From Ruminococcus sp. (GTDB taxonomy: Bacteria > Bacillota > Clostridia > Oscillospirales > Ruminococcaceae), in the NCBI GenBank assembly GCA_019417865.1, contig DYCW01000123.1:1-12971 (forward strand): a stretch of 12,971 nucleotides of DNA. Reading direction: 5' to 3'. Each line of letters opens with the position of its first letter. Within the stretch, counting starts at the first letter, position 1. The notes below the pieces were generated by a model, which saw nothing but the letters and a program-made list of their open reading frames with translations, ran no database searches and was not told the DNA's origin. Positions 6,769 through 12,222 of the stretch are shown here, in pieces. The translations under genes and the position numbers were made by a program.

Positions 6769-6796
6769 TCAAATGCATTGAAAAAATTGCATTTGA
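6769..6796. promoter_or_regulatory. Inverted repeat at the start of the dockerin-cluster leader
   Basis: TCAAATGCA (6769-6777) and TGCATTTGA (6788-6796) are perfect inverted arms with a 10-nt centre, beginning about 6 nt after the predicted transcription start. The position fits a repressor operator or a 5' RNA hairpin; the T-rich stretch after it (6797-6816) also allows weak attenuation. No known consensus was recognised. Confidence 0.45.
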
Positions 6797-6842
6797 TATT
6801 TGCATTTTCTTTTTTATGAGAAATGAAATTAAAAAGGAACTA

Positions 6843-6946
6843 AGGAGGAACCATATCATGAAAAAAACAATCATGAAACTGACAGCAAGTATCTCTGCTG
6901 TTGCAATGTTGTCTTCTCTTTCTGTGGTGTCTGCTCCGGCATTTGC
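6843..6946 (+). repeat. Shared ribosome binding site plus signal-peptide segment, copy 1
   Basis: From AGGAGGAACCATATC through the signal-peptide codons, this 104-nt stretch matches 9065-9168 with five mismatches by direct comparison. Similarity stops at about the signal peptidase site, and upstream sequences differ. Confidence 0.9.
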
Positions 6947-7784
6947 TGCGGAGTATGAGGCAATACAGGCGGAAGAATACATTTCAGCGTTTGAAAACGC
7001 AGAGGAAAAGGTGCAAAAGGTTGCACGGTATTTTGTAGAAAATGCTGATAGTTTAGATGAGGCAAAAGCAATGATGGATATCTATCTGGATGGTCTTGCT
7101 TTGATCGAAAGCAGAAAAAATGACAATGGCGGCATTAATTTAGCAAGTACAGCATTAGATATGAAAAGTAGTTACTATAATGCTACTAAGTGCACATCTT
7201 CTCCGCACTATGCAGTTATTGTTGGACAAAATGCGGCATCAAATGCTACAACAGTACTAAGATTGAGTACAAATTCCTCTATTGTGCAATATGATTTGGA
7301 ACAGCATCCATATGATTATGAGAATCCGAATTTGATTTTCACAGCATTTTCGCTTGGTAGTACAAAGGATTATCTTCAGATTACGTTGATTGGAACATTA
7401 GGAGGAGTTGCAGGAGCGGAAGAAGAACCAGCTGCCGCTTTGAAGTTTCCTTTTACAGTAATATCTCCGAGCACTTCGACGGAAGCTACTATTTGCAATG
7501 CAATGCAATTTACTGTGGTAAATTCGACTTCCAGCAATAATCTTGACTGCGTTTTCAACTTGTATACAGCGTCTTTAGGGGACATTGACCACAATGGCAT
7601 CATTGATAGTGCAGATTTTTCCTATATTGGGGATTGTTGTGTGGGCATGTTCGATACAACTTTTTCTTATGCCGATGTAGGTCCACAAGTTGCATCAGTG
7701 GTAAATGATTTTGCATTTGATACGAATCAAGATGGAGTTGTAAATCTGCTTGATGGTTCTTATTTAAGACAGTGGCTTGGTTAA
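6858..7784 (+). CDS. Secreted dockerin-bearing protein with unrecognised N-terminal region
   Basis: The 308-residue product has a clear signal peptide: MKKTIMKL, a hydrophobic core, then VSAPAFA cut before AEYEA (about residue 30). Residues 31-105 look helical and acidic. Residues about 110-235 look beta-rich and were not matched to a family; a distant cohesin-like or jelly-roll fold is conceivable but unsupported. Residues 241-307 are a type I dockerin with two calcium loops, DIDHNGIID (Asp242, Asp244, Asn246, Asp250) and DTNQDGVVN (Asp288, Asn290, Asp292, Asn296). The loops are 46 residues apart against 34 in the two neighbours. The dockerin should plug the protein into a cohesin-bearing scaffold outside the cell. 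The start at 6858 follows AAGGAGG by 9 nt; the in-frame ATG at 6816 would spoil the signal peptide. It is the first gene of the cluster and AT-rich, with no catalytic domain seen. Confidence 0.85.
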   Translation: MKKTIMKLTASISAVAMLSSLSVVSAPAFAAEYEAIQAEEYISAFENAEEKVQKVARYFVENADSLDEAKAMMDIYLDGLALIESRKNDNGGINLASTALDMKSSYYNATKCTSSPHYAVIVGQNAASNATTVLRLSTNSSIVQYDLEQHPYDYENPNLIFTAFSLGSTKDYLQITLIGTLGGVAGAEEEPAAALKFPFTVISPSTSTEATICNAMQFTVVNSTSSNNLDCVFNLYTASLGDIDHNGIIDSADFSYIGDCCVGMFDTTFSYADVGPQVASVVNDFAFDTNQDGVVNLLDGSYLRQWLG

Positions 7785-7824
7785 TCACACTTTTATAATT
7801 GTTATTGCAGAAGGAGGGAATATT

Positions 7825-8991
7825 ATGAGAACATACAAACTTTTTTCTTTTGTGATGGCAGTAATTTCTTTGGCTTCTCTTCAGCTGTCTTCTATTTCTA
7901 CTTTTGCAGGAGAAGCCCCAGCAGAGGAAAAATCAGTAATTTGCACTGGCACATGTGGTGCTGAGGGCGATAATATCATATGGACATATGACGTAGCAAC
8001 ACAGACTATGACCTTTTCTGGTACAGGCAAGATGGAGTCTTTTGTTGAAAATCACGACTATGCCAATCGAAAAATGCCGGATTGGCTTTATACTGTTCCA
8101 GAGCAGACAGGGCAATACTACGAAGCAAAGAACATTGTGTTTGAAGAGGGAATTACAGAGGTTGGATGTGTAATACGGGAAATGTTCAGCTTACATGAGG
8201 AAAGCGGATTTACTATGACCATTCCGGAAAGTATGATAGACATAGATTTCAAGTTCTTTTTCGGTTCGGGAGTAAACAAGAATGAGATTACTTTTTATGG
8301 GAAATATGGGTCTTGGTTTTACTATTGTTCGGGTTTGGAAATGATTCCGACTGGAATAGCGGAGTCCCCGTATTATCCGCCGAGCGGAGAAACGGAGAAC
8401 GGCACTTCATGGGAGTTTGATTATGAAACAGCAATATTGCAGTTGGATGGAAATGGTACGTTGAATGATACAGATGCATTTTCCGGACCTTTAGGGAAAG
8501 CAAGTAAAATTTATATTGGAAAGGATTTGCAGGTGGAACCATCCACAGTGATTACAGCACCGGAAGTAGACCATACATTGTATTATAATTTTACAGTATA
8601 TCTATGGACATCTGTTTTTCCAGATGGGATGGAAAAAAGATATACCATATACACCAATAAAGAAAGTAATTTTGCAAAAGCATATGAGGAATGTATAGAA
8701 GGTTTGACTTACAATTTTGTCACAAAAGGTGCACTGGAACCATTGGTATCCGTGAAATATGTAGAATCGCCGATGGATATTTCCTGCGGTGATGTGAATC
8801 AAGATGGTAAAGTGGATTTACTAGATGCAATTTTTTTAAACAAATATACGTCAAAGCAAGTAACGTTCACAGAAGCACAGACTGTGGCAGCTGATTGTAA
8901 TAGAGATGGAGATATAACAGATTTAGATGTGACTGCATTGTTGGATTTTATTCTTTTGTTGATACCAGCACTTCCTGCTAGTACGTCATAA
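7825..8991 (+). CDS. Secreted dockerin-bearing protein with two BspA-like N-terminal-type motifs
   Basis: This is a 388-residue product with a signal peptide (MRTYKLFSF, hydrophobic stretch, STFAGEA, cut near residue 28). Two segments show the same pattern, W-x-[YF]-D-x-x-T followed by G-x-G-x-[LM]: residues 52-70 (IWTYDVATQTMTFSGTGKM) and 195-213 (SWEFDYETAILQLDGNGTL). This pattern precedes leucine-rich LRR_5/BspA-like repeats in many Clostridia surface proteins. IVFEEGITEVG (104-114) and TIPESMIDI (132-140) look like degenerate LRR_5 pieces. A type I dockerin fills 320-384, with loops DVNQDGKVD (Asp323) and DCNRDGDIT (Asp357) and the Ruminococcus-style ending LIPALP. The second loop has Thr365 at the position usually Asp/Asn. 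The start at 7825 follows AAGGAGGG. It begins 40 nt after gene 1 without a terminator and is strongly AT-rich. It may be a binding or adhesion component, but function is not shown. Confidence 0.85.
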   Translation: MRTYKLFSFVMAVISLASLQLSSISTFAGEAPAEEKSVICTGTCGAEGDNIIWTYDVATQTMTFSGTGKMESFVENHDYANRKMPDWLYTVPEQTGQYYEAKNIVFEEGITEVGCVIREMFSLHEESGFTMTIPESMIDIDFKFFFGSGVNKNEITFYGKYGSWFYYCSGLEMIPTGIAESPYYPPSGETENGTSWEFDYETAILQLDGNGTLNDTDAFSGPLGKASKIYIGKDLQVEPSTVITAPEVDHTLYYNFTVYLWTSVFPDGMEKRYTIYTNKESNFAKAYEECIEGLTYNFVTKGALEPLVSVKYVESPMDISCGDVNQDGKVDLLDAIFLNKYTSKQVTFTEAQTVAADCNRDGDITDLDVTALLDFILLLIPALPASTS

Positions 8992-9015
8992 ATTATGATA
9001 TTTGGATAATATTAC

Positions 9016-9043
9016 TTGATTGGCTTCATTTATCATGTATACA
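9016..9043 (+). promoter_or_regulatory. Weak candidate promoter before the third dockerin gene
   Basis: TTGATT (9016-9021) and TATACA (9038-9043) are 16 nt apart in the 88-nt gap between the second and third dockerin genes. The third gene may therefore have its own start as well as read-through from 6728. Confidence 0.3.
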
Positions 9044-9064
9044 AAAACAATGCGTGCAACAGAA

Positions 9065-9168
9065 AGGAGGAACCATATCATGAAAAAAACAATCATGAAA
9101 CTGACAGCAAGTATTTCTGCTGTTGTAATGTTGGCTTCTCTTTCCGTGGTGTCTGCTCCGGTATTTGC
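9065..9168 (+). repeat. Shared ribosome binding site plus signal-peptide segment, copy 2
   Basis: This is the counterpart of 6843-6946 (offset 2222). The five differences are four transitions and one T-to-G, three of which change residues (A16V, S20A, A28V). The match begins at the Shine-Dalgarno and ends at the cleavage region. Confidence 0.9.
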
Positions 9169-10096
9169 AGCCACACAGCCTGTCTCCGCTGCGGCAGAAA
9201 TTATAAAAGAAGTATCCTGTATCGGAACAGATGCCTATTATACCATTGATGCGGACGGACATATGGTGGTCTATGGCAGCGGTGAAGTGGCACTGCGGCA
9301 GCCAGTGGGAGAGAACATGACGGATGCAGACTGGCAGCTATACTGGCAGCAGCAAAATGAAAATTACGACTTTATCAACAAGAATGTCACCGATCTTGTC
9401 ATTGCAGAAGGCATTACAAATGTAACAGTGTCCTCAGGTTATATATTTCAATCCCTGCAAACCGTTTCTTTGCCCGATACGTTACAAGTGATTTCCGATT
9501 ATTTATTTGCGAGTTCCCAATTGCAGGAAGTCTTTATCCCATCCAGCGTAACAGAGATCTCATATGGAGCATTTAGTGGTTGTGTGTCCTTGCAATCTGT
9601 TATTTTTGCAGAAGACTCTCAACTGAATGCCATTTTAGAATTTGCATTCTGGAATACGCCACTTCCCAATGGGATGCAATTGCCTGCTGGTTTGGAATAT
9701 ATTGAATCAAATGCATTTGGCAGTGCATTAGAAGAAGAACGAATATTTACCCTGAGTAGTCAAACAAGGTTGGATTCCTATTGTTTTTTTACAGGAAAAG
9801 ACATTCTCACGTTTTATGAAACGGGAGACCGGCAATATGTTTACGATTCACAAGTACTGAAGCCTTACGGTGATCCGGATCCGCTGATTTGCGGCGATGT
9901 GAATCTGGATGGCATTGTAGACTTGCGGGATGCGATTCTGCTGAATAAATTTATGGCTGGAAAAATCATTCTGACAGCCGATCAGCTGATCGTTTCCGAC
10001 TGTGACAGTGACGGCATCTACAGTGATGATGATATTGCAGCACTGATGCAGTTTTTGATGCTGCTAGAACCATCCCTGCCGATTCCCAAAAAATAA
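9080..10096 (+). CDS. Secreted BspA-like leucine-rich-repeat protein with C-terminal dockerin
   Basis: This is a 338-residue product. Residues 1-30 are a signal peptide almost identical to that of the first dockerin gene. Residues about 50-70 (a degenerate YYTIDADGHMVVYGSGEV) match the entry motif of BspA-like proteins. Residues about 103-215 hold LRR_5-type repeats, recognisable by VTDLVIAEGITNV, LQTVSLPDTLQVI, LQEVFIPSSVTEISYGAF and GLEYIESNAFG. Such repeats usually mediate binding to host, substrate or protein partners. A type I dockerin occupies 270-336, with loops DVNLDGIVD (Asp273, Asn275, Asp277, Asp281) and DCDSDGIYS (Asp307, Asp309, Asp311; Ser315 where Asp/Asn is usual), 34 residues apart, ending LEPSLP. 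No catalytic domain is present. The start at 9080 follows AAAGGAGG by 9 nt; the frame open from 9020 lacks such a site. Its base composition is closer to guaB than to the two genes before it. Confidence 0.88.
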   Translation: MKKTIMKLTASISAVVMLASLSVVSAPVFAATQPVSAAAEIIKEVSCIGTDAYYTIDADGHMVVYGSGEVALRQPVGENMTDADWQLYWQQQNENYDFINKNVTDLVIAEGITNVTVSSGYIFQSLQTVSLPDTLQVISDYLFASSQLQEVFIPSSVTEISYGAFSGCVSLQSVIFAEDSQLNAILEFAFWNTPLPNGMQLPAGLEYIESNAFGSALEEERIFTLSSQTRLDSYCFFTGKDILTFYETGDRQYVYDSQVLKPYGDPDPLICGDVNLDGIVDLRDAILLNKFMAGKIILTADQLIVSDCDSDGIYSDDDIAALMQFLMLLEPSLPIPKK

Positions 10097-10108
10097 AGAA
10101 AAGAAAGA

Positions 10109-10141
10109 CGGACAGAACGTTTTAACGTTACTGTCCGTTTT
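10109..10141. terminator. Bidirectional intrinsic terminator between convergent genes
   Basis: CGGACAG (10109-10115) plus AACGT pair with ACGTT plus CTGTCCG (10131-10137), with one bulged A at 10130 and a TTTA loop. T residues follow on the plus strand. On the minus strand the tail reads TCTTTCTTTTC, so it can stop both the dockerin cluster and the minus-strand cell-wall genes. Confidence 0.85.
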
Positions 10142-10191
10142 GGATGTAGATTGGAAGAAAATGCAGTGCCAGCAGTTGTGTGCAGCCAGAT

Positions 10192-10701
10192 TCAGTTTGT
10201 TTCGCTTTCGACTGCGGCTGCCAATAAATTCCATGTCGGACGGTCTACCATACCAGTGGGTTTGTGTCCTGTGAGATTCTGGAAGGCCTGCACGGCATTT
10301 TGTGTCGCTGCATCATACATGCCGGTTATCTGCAATTCTCCCGTATTATGATACCGCAGCCGCAGTGTCTTCAGCATGCTTTGCAGCACCAATACTGCAA
10401 AACCCGTTTCTCCCGCTCCGAGAATCTCTCTGTCGTTTCCAAATACAGACAGCTTTACTGCCGGTTGCCCGACTATCTTTCGATATTGTGTGATAATAGC
10501 ATCCCAAGTAGCACGGTTTGTTTCACCATTCGGACGCAAACCGTTTTTTTGCTGGAATGCCCGTACCGCCAGAGCAGTTTCCCGCCCATAAATGCCATCC
10601 GGTACGACTTGCGGCATGGTTTCATCATAAAAGGAAAGACTATAAAGATACCGCTGTAATTCTCGTATGTGATTGCGGCGGTCTTCGTTTGTATATGCCA
10701 T
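10192..10701 (-). CDS. Protein of two peptidoglycan-binding (PG_binding_1) modules, no signal peptide
   Basis: This is a 169-residue protein made almost entirely of two PG_binding_1-type modules. The first (about residues 12-70) has IRELQRYLY, PDGIYGRETALAVRAFQQ and a closing TWDAI. The second (about 98-162) has VLVLQSMLKTL, ITGMYDAATQNAVQAFQ and MVDRPTWNLL. These three-helix modules bind peptidoglycan in many hydrolases, but no catalytic domain is attached here. The N-terminus MAYTNEDRRNHIREL is charged, with no signal peptide or membrane segment. The start at 10701 follows AGAAGGAGGAG by 7 nt. It is the last gene of a three-gene minus-strand unit, 29 nt after the SpoIID-like gene and about 55 nt before the shared terminator. 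It may assist or localise the larger upstream protein; that is inference. Confidence 0.88.
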   Translation of the reverse strand: MAYTNEDRRNHIRELQRYLYSLSFYDETMPQVVPDGIYGRETALAVRAFQQKNGLRPNGETNRATWDAIITQYRKIVGQPAVKLSVFGNDREILGAGETGFAVLVLQSMLKTLRLRYHNTGELQITGMYDAATQNAVQAFQNLTGHKPTGMVDRPTWNLLAAAVESETN

Positions 10702-10730
10702 GGATTTTCTCCTCCTTCTGTTTACGCTGT

Positions 10731-12131
10731 TTAAGAAATCGTATAGCCTGGATTCTGGTAGGGCTGTTTTTCATAGCCATATTTTAGGTCTGTGTAAACG
10801 CTTGTAATATCATTCCACGTTGTAACGTTTGCAGTCCCTGTCTCGGGCAAGCCAAACATCCGTTGAAATGCTGCCACAGCAGCTCGTGTCATGGGACCGA
10901 AATAGCCGGTTGCCCGCACAGAACCCACTTCTGGGTATGTTTGCCCAATATAGTTTAAGTAGGTCTGCAAGATTCGTACATACGGGCTGGTGACCCCTTC
11001 TTGTAATAATACCCCTGGAAATGGAACAATTTCCTCTTCGGAACCAGTTGGTTCCGGCAGGGATTCAATAATGCCCATGTAGGCACGGTATAGGTCATAC
11101 CAGGTTGTACGGTCTACAATACCGGTTTGTGGGAGACCGTAGGTTCTCTGAAAGGATTTTACAGAGTCTTCTGTCTGACTCCCAAAATAGCCGGTTATGG
11201 GAACTGGCAGCACTGTTGCATAATAGGCACCCACCATGGCAAGATAGTATTGCAGACTACGAACCATTTGCCCTTGCATGCCAATATGTAAATCTTCTAC
11301 ATATTGAGCAGGGAACTCTTCCTGTGCAATCCCCTCAGAATCTAATTCTGCGAGCCGTTTGACGCTGGTATAGATGTAAGCAATCCGATACCATGTCGCT
11401 TCATCTACAATTCCCGTTGGTGCAAGGTTGAAAACTTCCTGAAACTTTAACACAGCTGCTTGCGTGGCATAATCATAGACGCTGTTGACATCAGAAATTT
11501 TGGGGATGGCTGGATAGTTGCGGGAGATGCGATTTAACTGAATTTGCAGGGTGCGTACATCTTCGCCAGAATAGCCAAGCGTGATCGGAAAGCCGGGATA
11601 GGAGGGTGTGGCTGTCCGGACAGGTGCATTTCGGATCAATTCAATATCATCACCATAATAATATCTTAAAATATCATATGCGTCGTATCCCTGATTGGCT
11701 AGATCAACAGTGCCCCATTGGGAAAGTCCGTCACAGGTGACGGTAGTGCCGTTACAGAAGGCAGCGAAGAGCGGTTCGGTTGTACCTTGCCGGCGAATGT
11801 AGCTGTTAATTTGTTCATCTACGAGATTGCTGATGTTTTCAAAAACTTCACGACCATTGATAAATTTCTGGTCATACTGGGTGGAATCTGTAATATCAAA
11901 GTCATATCCCCTGGCACGATACCACTCTGTATAGATGCGGTTCAGGGCAAATGTCATGATGACATAGATGTTGGCACGCAAAGAAGATTCCGGCCAGGTC
12001 GGGTAGATTTCACTGGAAGCAACATTTTTGACGTAATCTGGAAACGGTACTGTGACCACATTGCCGTCGTTGCTGGGTTTTCCCAGGTGTACGGTAATGG
12101 TTTCCGGAATAAAAGGTTCTCCTCTTGGCAT
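10731..12131 (-). CDS. SpoIID-like domain fused to three peptidoglycan-binding modules
   Basis: This is a 466-residue protein. Residues about 10-165 resemble SpoIID/LytB, a lytic transglycosylase domain that trims peptidoglycan during engulfment in sporulation. NVASSEIYPTWPESSLRAN holds Glu41, aligned with the SpoIID catalytic glutamate, and DGLSQWGTVDLANQGYD (134-150) plus DILRYYYGDDIEL match its C-terminal motif. The usual G-H-G-x-G-M-S-Q is changed: the His is missing, and two cysteines (Cys126, Cys133) flank NGTTVT. Three PG_binding_1 modules follow at about 184-254, 282-350 and 374-448, the last two ending in TGYFG...AFQR-type patterns. No signal peptide is visible. The start at 12131 is preferred because AGGAGA lies 8 nt upstream; the ATG at 12137 is only 3-4 nt from that site. 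A conserved uncharacterised Clostridia family with this architecture is known to me. A role in spore or cell-wall remodelling is inferred, and activity is uncertain. Confidence 0.85.
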   Translation of the reverse strand: MPRGEPFIPETITVHLGKPSNDGNVVTVPFPDYVKNVASSEIYPTWPESSLRANIYVIMTFALNRIYTEWYRARGYDFDITDSTQYDQKFINGREVFENISNLVDEQINSYIRRQGTTEPLFAAFCNGTTVTCDGLSQWGTVDLANQGYDAYDILRYYYGDDIELIRNAPVRTATPSYPGFPITLGYSGEDVRTLQIQLNRISRNYPAIPKISDVNSVYDYATQAAVLKFQEVFNLAPTGIVDEATWYRIAYIYTSVKRLAELDSEGIAQEEFPAQYVEDLHIGMQGQMVRSLQYYLAMVGAYYATVLPVPITGYFGSQTEDSVKSFQRTYGLPQTGIVDRTTWYDLYRAYMGIIESLPEPTGSEEEIVPFPGVLLQEGVTSPYVRILQTYLNYIGQTYPEVGSVRATGYFGPMTRAAVAAFQRMFGLPETGTANVTTWNDITSVYTDLKYGYEKQPYQNPGYTIS

Positions 12132-12222
12132 AAGCATGTTCTCCTATTCACAAGCCGTGGAAGACGGTGTCCTCTACTGATTTTTCCGGGTGAGACTGCA
12201 AAACTGCTTTCAATTGCCGTCC

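Noticed and set aside
10192..12131. Phage lysis or endolysin module
   Set aside because: No holin, lysozyme or phage structural gene is adjacent, and the SpoIID-like N-terminus fits a cellular Clostridia family better.
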